A stretch of DNA of 64,000 nt from Silene noctiflora (lineage: Eukaryota > Streptophyta > Magnoliopsida > Caryophyllales > Caryophyllaceae). Location of the stretch: NCBI GenBank assembly GCA_009801015.1, contig VHZZ01000750.1, positions 88,606 to 152,605 of the forward strand, written 5' to 3'. Below, one piece after another: positions 34,886 to 48,200 of this stretch; the first letter of the stretch is position 1, and the number at the start of each line of letters is the position of its first letter. The notes beneath the pieces are model-generated. The model worked only from the letters and a program-made list of their open reading frames with translations, made no database searches and was not told the origin of the DNA. A program made the position numbers and the translations under genes.

Positions 34886-36000
34886 TATTAAATAATGGTC
34901 ACATTTAGATCCGTCACAATTTGTGACGAAAAAAGCTCATCACAAATGAGAATTTGTGTTATATACTTTGAGTTTTTAAAGACACACAACATACCTCTCA
35001 ATTCTATAAATGCTCTACAAATATTTTAGATGCCAAACTTCGCAATTTTAAATATTATATTTTATCGGTTTTAGTTGATTACTTATTAAAATACGGTAAG
35101 CCATCAACATAATCGTCCTTTACTCATCAATTTACATTTTTATGGGAGAATATATAACCCTTCAAAAACCCAAATTTGGATACTTTGGGTATTTAAGAAA
35201 ATAATCTAGGAGTTTAGGGGTATATTTGATATTTCTTAAAAATTGAAGGTATATGGTAGAATTGGAAAAGAACATAAGAGCTACGCCCTAATTTTTTTTT
35301 TTGTTTAGTCTAACTTGGTTCAACTTACTCCATATCCTTTAGTGTTATGCGGTTTTGCCCAAAACTAAATATACGGAGTTTGATCATCAAAATGTACTAC
35401 TACTATCAATTTATCATCCATTAACAATAACTACAAATGTTTTTTCTTCTTTTTGTTTGATATTTGTGCCAAAAGTAAAAGTAAATAAATGACTGAGATG
35501 CAAAGGTAACGTTATTTTTATCGAATCTGGTTCTCCATGATGACATATTTAGTGTTTTAGTTGCGATAGTATAAATAAAGTGAACAAGATAGAATGCATA
35601 CTTCGCTAAAATCGCAATATATTTATTATCCGTAAATTTGTAATATGAAACTATAGGCTATGTTCTTTTAGCCTTAATTTCAACCCATTTCAATTCAGTT
35701 TAGTTCAGCTTCATTCAATTCAGTTCAATTCAGCTCTTCTCTTCACAAATTAACTCTTACTTCAGTTCAGTTCAACTCTAATAAGTTCAGTTTAGTTTAG
35801 TTCAAACAGTTTCAGTCCAAAAGAACATGACCTAAAATATATTTCGACGAGTTATTGAGATACCGTCTTTCGGATTACGTAGTGCTTGAAGAGTTACAAC
35901 ACTTGAACTCATGTCTGTAGCTCCCCTCTTATTTTCCCTTTTTTTTGGCAGGTCGACCCAATATATATATATATATATATATAGATCTACGGAATTTATT
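34886..36000. other. Gene-free interval upstream of RBL
   Basis: A hairpin around TCCGTCACAATTTGTGACGA (about 34911) with CACAAATGAGAATTTGTG is a stub of the 52-kb MITE family. A 181-bp MITE lies at 35654 and an (AT) microsatellite at 35961-35983. No gene is seen. Confidence 0.45.
35654..35834. mobile_element. MITE with TTCAGTTCAG-rich interior
   Basis: The ends TAGGCTATGTTCTTTTAGCC and the inverted TAGGTCATGTTCTTTTGGAC match at most positions. The interior is built from short TTCAGTTCA-type strings. A related, shorter copy lies at 57924-58027. No target duplication is certain. Confidence 0.65.
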
Positions 36001-36111
36001 TTCTGGGTTCATCTTTTTACCTCACTTTCTTGATTCCTTCCTTCCTAAAATTCACAGTTTCTCCACAGTCAAAATCAAAAACGGTAAAAACCCTTCTTCG
36101 CTAGTAACTTG

Positions 36112-36489
36112 GTAAGTAACTTCCTTCACCTCTCCCTCATAATCTTTCCCTTTTTACCTAATTAAATACCCAATTAACATACAACCCAGTATTTCAATTT
36201 CAATTTGATTTTTAATTCCTAACTTTTTTCCCTAATTAAATTTGATATTTGAGTACCCTTTAAGGAGAATTGAACTGGGTATTTCTTAAATTCTCGCACT
36301 TAATCTTTGAAGTTTTACCTAATTAAGTACTAATCTTATTCTAATTGAACACACAATTAGTAGAACAACCCAGAATTTGAATTTGATTATATTTCCGAAC
36401 TTTTTCCCTGATTAAATTTGATAGTTGAGTACCCTTTAAAGAGAATTGAATTGGGTATTTCTTAAATTTTGGTTCTTTTGGTTTATCAG
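36112..36489 (+). other. Probable 5' UTR intron of RBL
   Basis: A strong donor TTG|GTAAGTAAC at 36111/36112 and an acceptor GTTTATCAG| at 36489 fit a leader intron that ends 35 bases before the RBL start codon. It is AT-rich and contains a partly duplicated passage (ACCCTTTAA(G/A)GAGAATTGAA at about 36257 and 36430). Confidence 0.55.
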
Positions 36490-36524
36490 GTTGTTGTTGC
36501 TGTTGCATTGCTGTGTAATGCACA

Positions 36525-39500
36525 ATGAATTCTGCCATTATAGGTGATTTTCTCTCTTATTTTGTGTTTAATTTTGATATTTTACGTTCTCCATTGTTCA
36601 ATTGAACTAAATTTTGAATTGGGCGGTGTGTAGATCCGTTGCAAGGCGATTTTCCGGAGGTGATAGAAGAGTATTTGGAGCATGGTGTTATGAAGTGCGT
36701 TGCTTTTAATCGTCGTGGCACCCTTCTTGCTGGTATTATTACTTAATTCATTTGTGCTGTCTACTCTTTTTTTGGTGCAACTTTCGTGTTTTTGCTCGGT
36801 GTTGAGGTTATAGGATGTGGTTGAGCTTGGAATAGGTTATGTTTTTGCTATGAAACTAAAATGTTTGATACTGCTGATGGTTATATTCGCATTATCGGTA
36901 AAACCAGTTTTTCTGAATAATGATTTTTGTGTTTGTGCAAGACCCTGATTTTGAAATTTGTTGTTCTGGTTGGATTATAGCTTTGGGTGTCAATAATGAG
37001 CTTGTTGTTTGGTCTTGAAAAAATAATTTCTTCCCTCACTTAGCTACCAAACTTGCTTATTTTGTATGTTGTTTGGTCGACTTGTGTTCTTTTTGTTTTG
37101 TGTGTTACTATATGCTTGATGTTTGATTAAAGCACTTTCATAGCCAGGACGATTTTATATACCAACATATGTTGCTCTTCGCGTCTTTGCACTACCGCTG
37201 AGTGGCTAATGCTTATTTCTTTCAGCTGGTTGCTCCAATGGAACTTGTGTTATATGGGACTTTGAAACCAGGGGGATTGCAAAAGAGCTGCGGGATAAAG
37301 ACTGTTCAAATGCTATAACTAGCGTTTGTTGGTCAAAGTACGGTCATCGCATCCTAGTTTCTTCTGCTGACAAGGCATTAATCTTATGGGATGTCGCTAC
37401 TGGAGAGAAAATAGCTCAGACAATGTTGGAGAAAACCCCTTTGCATGCTCGCCTACATCCTAGCTCCCCAACTCCATCTCTGTGCTTGGCCTGTCCTGTC
37501 TATTCTGCTCCTTTGATTGTCGACTTATTGACCGGTAAAACTACCGTGTTGCCTGCTTCAGTTCTGGTAGAGGGAGATGGGCTTTCGGCTCCATTACGTA
37601 ACAAAGTTCCAGACGATTCTGCTCCTCAGACTCCTGCTTGCTTTAATATGCATGGCGACCTGGTTTATTTGGGAAATTCTAAGGGAGAAATCCTCATAAT
37701 TGATCACAGCAATGTTCAAGTTCGTGCAGTGATCCCCATCACGGGGGGTGCTGTGATTAAGAACATTGTATTTTGCAGAAATGGCCGGTATCTTCTCACA
37801 AATTCAAGTGATCGCACTATTAGGGTTTATGAGAACTTGCTACCTCCAAAAGGAGGCTTAAAGGCGCTTGATGAGATGTATGTAACGTTGAATGATCTTA
37901 ATGAGGTAGAGAAGCTGAAAGCCATTGGATGTAAGAGTTTGGTGCTGTTTCGCGAGTTTCAAGATTCGGTAACCCGGATCCATTGGAAGGCACCTGGGTT
38001 TAGTGGTGATGGTGATTGGGTAATTGGTGGTTCTGCTAGCAAAGGAGAGCACAAAATATACATATGGGACCGTGCTGGACACCTTGTGAAAATTCTTGAA
38101 GGGCCAAAAGAAGCCTTGATTGATCTAGCATGGCATCCTGTTCGTCCTATTGTTATCTCAGTCTCGTTGTCTGGCTTGATCTACATATGGGCTAAAGACT
38201 ACACTGAAAACTGGAGTGCATTTGCCCCAGATTTCAAAGAGCTGGAAGAGAATGAAGAGTATGTGGAACGAGAAGATGAATTTGATATTGTGCCTGAAAC
38301 CGAAAAGGTAAACTAATTACCAATAGCTGACTTTTGTGCTGCATTTCATAATTTATTTATTTATTTATTTTTTTAACGGTGCCAAAGAGACTCTCTTCTT
38401 TGGCTTTGGAATAAGATGTAATAAAGCAAAATTCTTCATGTATGGGAACTGGGGAAGTAGCAATATGTTGTTTCATTAATCTTTTGAAACCATCCTGTCT
38501 GTGTTTTTAACACATGGGTAAGGTCGCGTACATCCAACTCCCCTTAATCTCCACAAGCAGGAGCCATCTAGGCATTGGGGTAATGTTGTTGGCGGCAACG
38601 ATGGTGTAGTTTTAGCTGTAGCCGTTATTCAGTATTGGTTTTTGACAATTTGTTTGATACTGCCAGGTGAAAGAGTCAGAGGTTAACCAAGATGAAGAGG
38701 TTGATATTCTCACAGTGGAGAATGATTCATCCTGTAGTGACTCAGAGTCTTCACACAAGGAACTTTTGTTCTTGCCAGTGTTTCCTTGTCCTGATGCTCC
38801 TGAGCAGCAAGATAAACGTGTTGGCAACTCTGTGAAGATGTTGGACAATAATAATTCTGCCTCTCCTCTTTCAGGAGAAGCATTGATGAATGGTCATGCT
38901 ATGAACCATGAGTCAAGTCCAATTGAAGGTAATGCTAACTCTTTTGCTCTTCTGTGTATTAAGTCACCGCTTCCCTTTTCCTTTTGAACTACTAATGGTG
39001 TTGCTAGGAGCAGATCAGCAGAGCCATGATTTTGAATATGGGTAGCAGACTAGCAGTTTTTACCCCTTGTACTTACCTAGCTGAGGCCCTGGGAGTTGCC
39101 AATGCAAAATACGTAGGGCCTACTGTTATGAAACTGAAGGGTTGAAATCACTAGGTTTAGATTCCTATAACTCTAGAAGACCTTTTTTGTATTTTATTTT
39201 TCCCGGTTTATGCGTGTGCCTCTTCTCTGACGGTGATGTTTGAGGCTTCATTTGTTGTGAAATTCTTAAATATTTAGCTACACAAGTTGCATGCATGAAG
39301 TCAAAATTTAGGTGGTATTTGTGAACTTCAGTTAGAGCAGAGATGTAGTAAAAACTCCGCATTTGTAGGATAATTTCAGTTATCTTTCACAACAGCTAAC
39401 TGCCTACTTGATTACTACTTCATAAATCATTTGGTAACAACCAGTTCACACGTTAAGTTATATGTGAAATTTCAACCTTACTGACCTGACTTTCATTCTA

Positions 39501-39720
39501 ATTTGCAGGTATTGATAACTCTGCCGAGGACACTAATGGGGGGCGTGTGAAAAGACGTCGAAAACCCTCAGAGAAAATCTTGGATATGCAGGCAGAGATG
39601 GTAAAGAAACCTGTAAAAAAGGCAAAGCCTTCTGGGAAAGCTTCCAAGTCCAAAAATAAATCAGCAGACGAGGAAAATGACGTACCCATGGATCTGGACG
39701 AGGTTTCTGATGACTATTAA
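36525..39720 (+). CDS. RBL: RbBP5-like WD40 subunit of COMPASS H3K4 methyltransferase complex
   Basis: RBL is the plant RbBP5 homologue, a core scaffold with WDR5 and ASH2R that supports H3K4 methylation in the nucleus. Exons: 36525-36543, 36634-36732, 37226-38307, 38667-38928, 39509-39720, giving 557 residues. The N-terminus MNSAII-DPLQGDFPEVIEEY is typical of the family. WD repeats follow, with IWDFETRGIAKELRD, SADKALILWDVATGEK, NSSDRTIRVYENL, HKIYIWDRAG and GLIYIWAKDY. The hinge FAPDFKELEENEEYVEREDE with FDIVPE, which in RbBP5 contacts other subunits, is intact. The tail is acidic and then basic (VKRRRKPSEKIL, KKPVKKAKP), a likely nuclear localisation signal. The long third exon holds most of the propeller. 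A fragment of an Au SINE sits in intron 3. A leader intron is likely. Confidence 0.95.
38516..38602 (+). mobile_element. Au-type SINE 3' portion
   Basis: GGGTAAGGTCGCGTACATCC is followed by AGGAGCCATCTAGGCATTGG and GGTAATGTTGTTGGCGG. This is the Au SINE 3' half with a TTG-type tail. It is inserted in an RBL intron in the same direction as the gene. Confidence 0.65.
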
Positions 39721-42247
39721 ACAGACAACTTCTACTGTAGATGTATATTAGTCATTCAGATTTTTAGTTAAATTAGGCTTCTCTGTTTTTCCTTGTTGTA
39801 TGTTAGATATTGTTGTATCATGAAGAGATTATGCAGCAAGTTATGTCTGTGACAGTTTTCTAAGGAATTAATATTGGCAGCGTATTCAACCTGATCAGCT
39901 TGCTCTTGTTGCATTTGTTTAGAGATGATAACATTGCAATATTTTGTGGTGACTGTAATTTTACAGCTTGTCTTGTACGAGACGGTCTCACATACCTCCA
40001 ATACTTGTGAACTTCTCATTTACTTATATGTTAATTAGCTGTTCTGACATGTAAGACTGTCTTGTATTTGTTTTTGGAATATTTTCAATCCATGGTATCA
40101 AGAATGTTAGGGAGACATTACATCGTCAGAATCAGGATTTGTTGTTCAGTCGGCAATGGTTCCTTGGTCTGGAGCTGGATGATCCTTGCTGACATAGTAA
40201 ACCTAACCTAATGGTGAGTCCCTATTTTCATATTCTGATGTCTGTTTCCTGAACCGATTTATGGTGGTATATGCCAGCTTGTAGAGTTTATTTGAGGAGA
40301 CAATGCAGGTTGTATACAAGATCACACAATTTGGCACCTGGTTTTGATGATATAAACACAATCATATGGATCAAGATTCCTTAGAGACTAAGGATGCTGC
40401 TAAGAGTCATTGAGGGTGAGTGATTTAAGTGCTTTCCTTGTTTTTTTTTTGTTTAAGTGCTTTCCTTGTTTTTTTTTTGTTTTTCTGTTGTATGAAAAAA
40501 ATATTCTTTCTGAAGTTTGTTACCAAATTTAAGTATTCACCCACAATCACAGGTTCTGTACCAATGGATTGGTGGGCATAAGCAAGGGTTTGGGTTGTAT
40601 TTCTCTCTGGTCTAGCGCTTGAATGGGTTTTTCTTGTTGATAGCAGCACTTTTGAGGGATTGTAAGGTATACAAGTTCCAAGTGATCATTTGCAGGTTTG
40701 GACTAGGTATGAGTTCGGCAACAGGAATTTCTTACTCATTGGGCACGGTATGTTTAAATCTATCCACTTTATTCAGACTGCCATTACCTATCCTTCTCTA
40801 GTCGGTTGTGCCACTACCATATTTGCAGGCTTTCTAATACCTTCATAAAACAATTCTTTATGGGGAATTTATGTTAAAATCAACATTGTATTTTTGCTTA
40901 AGGCAATGTTCTAAGTCTTTGTGAGTAAAGCATTTCGATTTAGGTGAGTGTGGATGGGAGTTGTTAAGGGTTGTTTACGTGAGTGTGGATGAGAGTTGTT
41001 AATGGTTGTTGTCGTTGTGTTGTCTATATTTATTGGTATTGTTTACATATTGACATAAAATTATGAGGCAAGACCTTAATACAAGGCAACCATGTTGAAA
41101 TGTCCCCGACTGCTTGATCTTGATACATGAAAGGTTAATCTGAAGAAAAACCTGGAGGTGAGATCAATTTAATTGTTCCTTACAGAAGTTTTTACTACCA
41201 GAATAGATGGCGAAATTTTCTTAGAATGGAAGGTTTTCTAAAAATATTATAGATGTTCCAATGCCGATTAAGAACATATTCGTAATTTTTGTAACAGAGA
41301 ATGAGGGGGAAATTCACAGGCTTCTTTTTGTTCAGAGATGTTTTGCTTACAATCCATCCGCTGGTACTACACATGAAGTTCTGCAGTTTTAATAGGGTCC
41401 TTTAAGCTGAATTTTACTCAAATGTTGCTGCGTGATCAGAAAAACTCTTGGAGCATTCAATTGTTTGTGAATTTGCATTGTTGCATTTATGTCTAAATCT
41501 TCTGATAGTTAGCCAGTTAGGTAACTGCTTCAATTTTCAATCTTTTCTCTGATTTATTATATGCCATGCAGATCTTGTGAGTGTATCATGTATTTTGTTA
41601 CATCAGTACTTATTTGTTATTACACCTGTTTAATAATAAAGGCCTGACCTACATCGGTTTAGTTTCTTGCATTTCCTTGAGAGTCGCCACCAGTTTAAGC
41701 AAGTACGATTTCACTATGGACTTATGTACCAAAAATTAAGATGCAAATCTTATACTTCACATCTTTCCTTCTTCCTCTGTATCCAGTGGGTGAGGGAACA
41801 AAAAGAAAGAGGATTCTGTGTTACTATATACATGCCCACTGAATGTATTCTATGCCTACGCCCATCAGATTGCTTCAACAATTGGTGCTTCACAAAAAAA
41901 TTACATGAAAGGTCGTCGATGTGAGACGGAACCATTAACCCTACATCTAAGTGAGGAATATGTAAGATGGGGTGATGAATAAAAAGAAAGAGGATTATGT
42001 GCATTTCTATCTACAAGTGCTCTTGGTGCATTTGTATCTATGTCTAGACTCATCAACTTGCTTCATCAATACGCAAAAACTTACATGAGAGGTCTCAGAT
42101 GTGAGACCGAACCATTAACCCTATATCTAAATGAGGAATACCCAAGGATGTTGGCTGGCCTCACATGTGAGAGCATCTCATACAAGACTCATTGTTGGTA
42201 AAATTGATTGATAGCTTCCAAAATCAGCAACCAGCTCAGCACCAAGC
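39721..42247. other. Gene-free interval between convergent RBL and the kinase gene
   Basis: No protein gene is supported. It includes a short tandem repeat at 40426-40480 (TTTAAGTGCTTTCCTTG plus a T run, twice). A 37-bp tandem repeat lies at about 40943-41010 (GTGAGTGTGGATG(G/A)GAGTTG). A diverged direct repeat occupies 41805-42145. The first few hundred bases are likely the RBL 3' UTR. Confidence 0.5.
41805..42145 (+). repeat. Diverged two-copy direct repeat, ~185-bp spacing
   Basis: Both copies contain AAAGAAAGAGGATT, a CATCA...TTGCTTCA segment, AAATTACATGAAAGGTC or AAACTTACATGAGAGGTC, and GAACCATTAACCCTA with ATCTAA(G/A)TGAGGAATA. Each carries GATGTGAGAC(G/C)G, the short motif seen throughout the window. 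Confidence 0.75.
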
Positions 42248-45200
42248 TCATTCCGCCTCACCTGAAATCGCTGTAATTAAGTTAGGGTGAGATAGGAAAA
42301 GAGAAGTGATAAAGTAAAATAAATATTTGTTGTCATCTTGATGAAAAACTGTGATGATATTGAGCATTTGAGCTCTACCATTTTACTGCTTACCTTTTGG
42401 TGATGATGTGGATGAGGGAGGGTTCATGCTGCTTGCAGCTGAATGCCCCATTGCTGGATCACTTGCCTACAATACGATATATGTTCTTTAGTTTTATGGT
42501 TCACATTTCAAATCAGCGTGCATTTTGGGTTAGGTTGGAACTGGTCAAGTCATTTTGGTCAGGTTGGGTCTAAGTTGGATCATTTAGGATGATGTTTTAC
42601 ATTTATTTTGCAAGTAACTTAAGTGTAGTTTCTAATTGGTCGTTTTGGATCAATCAGTGTCATATCACATCAACTCATTTTTCGGGCTGGGTGGTTTTGG
42701 GTCAGGTAGGTATTAGGTGCAAAAAAGGCTCATACCTACTACCGGTCAGATATGTCAGTTAAGGTTTCCAGTCATGTCGAGTTATTTTTTCTAACCTAGT
42801 TCAGGTCTGCGGTCAGGTTATCCTCGTCGGGTGATTTAGCTCGTGTGAGTTGTGCCAGGTCTAAGCAAAGCTTGTGTTCTATAGTAGTTTCCCAGCACAC
42901 AATTTTACCGTTACAACCATACCCTAAGTTCTGACCTGTGTTGCGGATGTCTGGTTTTGGGCAGGGGAGGGACCTGCATTGACATAAAACATGAAAGGCG
43001 GTGTTCTATCATCAGCGAAGTCCCTTAATCTGTTAAGCTCTGGCAAGACTTCTTTTCCAAGATCTGGCCTGTCTTTCCGCCTCATCTCTGCACATCGAAT
43101 AGCCATCTTTGCCAAACACAACGCTTCTTCTACCGGCCAATCTGGCACCAAAGGATCTAACATCTCCTGGAATGTTCCTTTTTCAATGGAAAGATTTACA
43201 TGGTGAGCCAAACCCATGGGTGGTTTGGCAGTTAGTAGTTGGAGAAGCACCACACCTAAGGAATAGACATCGGATTTGACTCCAAGCACTCCTGTTTGTT
43301 GATACTCGGGGTCTATGTAGCAGAATGTCCCAGCTGCTGAAGTCATGCAATATTGTGTTATATTTTCAGCCACTGATGCAGGCACCAATCTTGCCAATCC
43401 AACATCACCAATCTTACTGACAAAGTACCGGTCTAGTAGTATATTGCCGGGTTTAAGATCACGATGAACTAGTGGTTCCGGCTTTGTCTGATGGAGGAAA
43501 TGAAGTCCTGTTGCTACCTCTGCAGCAACTCGGAACCTGACTTGCCAACAAAGAGGAGGGGTTTTACCTCGACAAAATAGGCGATCGTCCAAACTGCCAT
43601 TCTCCATGTGTTCATACACTATGCAGCCGTATTCTGGGCATGCTCCTAGAAGGAGAACCATATGGGGATGTCTTATGCAGCTTAGTACTTCCACCTGCAT
43701 CACAGTTAAGGTAAGAAGATTTTAGGAATACATTTGTTTAAATATATAATCTACTTTTAACCATAATTAATGTGGATCTCTAAAGCTTCTGAATTCTACT
43801 GTAGTATACATTGTCAAAGATGTCTGATCTGGTAGATCTGTAAGATATGAACTATACAATATTACAATTGCTTTATGTGCTATATGCATGGGTGCTCCAA
43901 TAGACCAACTTAGGAAGTGGGTTTTTGAAATCTATCATAATTAATCCTTTTTTATTAGAGAATTGCTTAATACTCCATTGTCCATGAAAAGACAGACTTC
44001 CTTGTTTCTTACCTGCGGTGTCCAGGAATAAGCTTCTCACTTAAAATATTTCCTTTCTCTTGCGATCCCAAATCTTAACTTACACTTAGTATACTCCTTA
44101 ATTTTCGTGCAAAAGAAACAAGTTAACTCATGGATGGCGGGAGTATATTTTACAAGAACTACAAACTTACAAGAATCCCTTAGGTAAACTCATCTGGCCT
44201 AGCTATCTATCTTTCCCATTGTGAAAGTTTGCCTCTGAGTAGATGTAGCTACATTGGGCGGATTCCACTGAAAATATGTTCTTGTTGACAGTCATACTGT
44301 ATTATTAGCGTTTATACTTGCCTTTTATTCTTTTTATGACCGACTAGTGTGAATTACATTACTAAACCCAGAAATGAAATATCATAAAAACTAAAAAGGA
44401 CCCTTAATACAATTGGCAAAATAGACTTGGCAATCAAGTTCATTTGGTTTAGGTGCGAGCCGGATCATTTACGGTTTGGGTCATATTCGGATTTGTGTCA
44501 TTTAGAGTGTGGTTATGGCTAGGGTCGTGATTGTTCGGTGTATTTTTCGAATAAGTCATTTAGGGTTCAGTTAACTACTGATGGGGTCATTTTGGTTTCG
44601 GTTTACTTCACGTTGTTTTGGGTTGTATCAATTCGTGTCCAGTCAGTTTCGCCATGTCTACGTTTATGCAACTGATTTGATTACCTCTTGCTGGAACTGG
44701 GTTCTTCCTTGAGCTGCATCTGGGCGTAACACTTTTACTGCAACTCTCGTGTGATCAAGATTACACTTGAAGACAGGGCCATACCCTCCTTCTCCAATCT
44801 TGAGAGATGCAGAGAAATTATTCGTAGCTGCTTCAATCTCTTCAATGCTATACTTTCTATATCTTATTGAACTATATGTTGATGTGTCCTCTGTATATTG
44901 TTCATGTGTTCTTTCTTTCCCCGACTCTGAAGTCATATTGCTTTTCCCTCTTTCAGCAAGCATCATTGAAGCTTCTTGAAGATTAATTGTTGATTCCATT
45001 TTCATATCTTCGTCATGCCTCCATCGATGGAGGTCCATCGCCTGCACTTGGGTCAATAAAGAGCATATATAAGCGGTAATTACTGTGATCAAATGCGGCT
45101 TGAGCTGGACGTGGATTTTGTGGAACATGGACAAATGGGTTTGAGACAAGGTAATGGGCCACCTACATAATTTTTTTTTTTAAATGCATTGTCGATCTCC

Positions 45201-48200
45201 GCTGTTTTACGGACCAGACAGGCCAATCTCAATGGGTGGAATGGCCATGAATAACTCTAGTGGATATGTTAAAATCATTTTTTTCCCTCTTTTTTCTACG
45301 CAAACGACTTTGACTTACCCTTTGCCTTTCTCTCTCTTTAGCAGTAACTGCTTCTTTACAAGCTTCACTGTACATTTCCATGGTTTGCTTGAGCTCAAGC
45401 CTCAGCCTTCTCATCTCATTTTCCACGTCTTCCTGCGCTCATTTCAAAAACAGACAGTTGCTTTTGCGATTACACGTATGGGAAACCACTTGCAGGCACA
45501 ATATCTTCACCAGTAAGCTACACATCAGCTCACATTGCTCATAAAATTTGCGAGATCAGTACTACTCCCTCCATCCCACTTATATTTCTGCGCATTTGAC
45601 TTGTGTGGTCAAACTATGTTAAGGTTGACTGATATTTTCTCACAACTTACAATAGCTACAAATTTTCAAAATCGATAATATGTAAATAATAGATTTGATA
45701 AATTAAACATGATAGGTTTTACTTGGTATCTTGTCACACAGTTGGAGAAATTATCTGTCAAAGTTGACTGCCAGAATTAGTTGAGCGTAATGTATGGTTT
45801 AGATCCATACAGCACTTACATTTTTGCAATGCCTCCTACCTATGCAGAGTAAGAGACCAAGGGTGCGTAGAACTTTTTGAAAACTTGTACAAGTCGAAAC
45901 TTGGGTATATCACTATTTTCTTTCTTTGACAGCGTGTGACTTAGCATTACAGTCTTTTATTCACGGTAATGGTGAAAATGTCCACCATAATTTGATGAAA
46001 CTTAAAATTTACTTACACCATGTTGTGATGAAGAAATCGTGGACATCCCACTTTCCTGCGATACAAATGAGAAGTCACGGAAGGAGTTCATGTCATTGGC
46101 TCTTTGTCCGAAGTTTAGTGATCCAAAACTGTGATCTGAGCCGGTTGATATCCTTGGCGTGCGAGATGAATCCATGTAGTCATAGTGCAAAGGAGAAAAG
46201 TGGTCGATACTCGTTCTTTCAGAGCTCACAAAGGAGAGGTCTGTGTCACTTTCTGGAAGCTCACTGAATAATAGCCTTTCATTAATTCTACCTGACCTGA
46301 TTCAGCATCAGTAAAATATTTAGCTCATATCATCATCAATATCTTTGTAATCTTAATGTTAAATAACAATTGTGCCTAATACTACTATACTAGTAAACAT
46401 AGAACTAAATCTCGGTTTCGGCAACGGTCGCGGTATCGGTTGTTGTGGCTTAATCTCGCTATATGCGGTAAAATGTGGTTGCAGTAATTTCCTAAACCTT
46501 GGTTGCGAATCGGTGTCGGGACAGGTATTTAAAACCATGCTAGTAAGTCCCAAAAAGGTGAAATTGTTGCTGGTATGAACAATAGATTTTAACATCATCC
46601 CCGTTTCTCAAGAGGTCTTGCAAATGACATGCATGGTAAGGGAATTAGAAGTATGCAACCTTATCCTCGTGTTGTGCTTAACTGCTTACAGAGACGGGCT
46701 CAGTTGATCCAACGACCATCATTTCGCAATAAAAACAGTTTCAGTTAACAATAAATTCAACATTTGAAAACTACTTTCGTGCATGCCTTTTTATTTTGTC
46801 ATTGAACCTGTCTTTCTTTTCGTATTTGTATTTTATTGGACGTGGAAACGGTTGGCTGTTTAGCATTTTTAGGAAAAAAGACAGATTTCCCTGCTCATCA
46901 GACTTACCTGCCTATGTCCTGGTCATCTCTTAGTGCTCTATGAAATGGCTTTTCCCCTGTTTGCAGGAAATTCAGGCACATGGTCATTTTTTGAGGAAGA
47001 TCTTGAAGTAGTAGTAAAGCATAATACTACAGCAATAGACATACCTGGAATGGATAGACTTTGTCGTGGAGGTGAATCTATAATCTCAACAATACTCGGC
47101 TTTTCTTTGATTAGACTGTCTAAGTGGCTTTTAAGAGGAGACTGGAATGGAGCCGATCTTGAAGCTTTGTGCAGTGATGAGATCTTAGACTTGGAGATGA
47201 CATATACGTTGCAGAAATCAGGTGCCCCTCTTGACACCATTGCTGGTATATCAGCTTGTTTAAATTTCCTACATCATCATACATTTTTCTGTGGATGTCA
47301 GCTAGCTTAACCTCTGAAGTCAGTTAGTGAAACTCGTGATCTGGGTACAAACCCATCAGTATCAGAATTTCCCTTGTGAAACCGGGCCTGGCTTTGGCCC
47401 ACGTGTCGGGCCCAAATCTTTATTTATTTATTTATTTATTTCGGTGCGGCGTCTTTGAACCACATAAGAGGATTAATTCTGTTGTTACATTGTCATTAAG
47501 TAATGCGAGTAGTTATTACCTGATAAGTCCACCTCTTGAAGCGCCAAGAACTAAATTCTCAATGGCAGCGTAGCTGGCATATTCTGATAAAGCTTTGGCG
47601 ACATCCGTATCTCTAAGTGTAATATCTAAGGAACGTATCTGATAAAACCCAGAAAAAACTAATAAGCTTAATAATCTCTCAAGCTTAAAACAGATATGAG
47701 TACAAAACCTTTAGAAACTTACATCCTTGCGTGTGCAATAGCAGCGAAATGTGAGGAATAGTTCTCTTGTTAGCTTATCAGCTTGGTGGAAGTTTGGTGA
47801 TGCTCCTGGACTTGCTGATGTAATGGCATTATTCACTGCGAAACAAAGAACAAAATTATTTCCCTTAACAATGAAAGATTAGAGAGTGGATGCCTACAAG
47901 CTTATAGAACAAAGCGTTTTCTTAAAGGTATTAAATTACTGTACTAGGCATGATCGTGGGTAACTATCATGAATCATGATAGCCTACTATGATGCGGTTA
48001 CGCTGTTTATCATGGCTTGTTTTTTTACCGGCCACTATGGTCATATGAGGGGCATTGGAAGAACTGGTTATACACCTGTCTAGAATCAGCTTCATTTTCC
48101 CGATTACAGTGTGCCCATTGGGTCAAACATCGACCATGGCCATCTAATGCATTTGAGAGACCCTAATTTCAATATCAATTTGGGACCCAGAATTATAAGA

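Noticed and set aside
39721-42247. A U-box domain downstream of the USP kinase
   Set aside because: I looked on the minus strand for the usual U-box start (PxxFxCPI) after the kinase domain. None is visible before the convergent RBL gene, so the kinase belongs to the class without a U-box.
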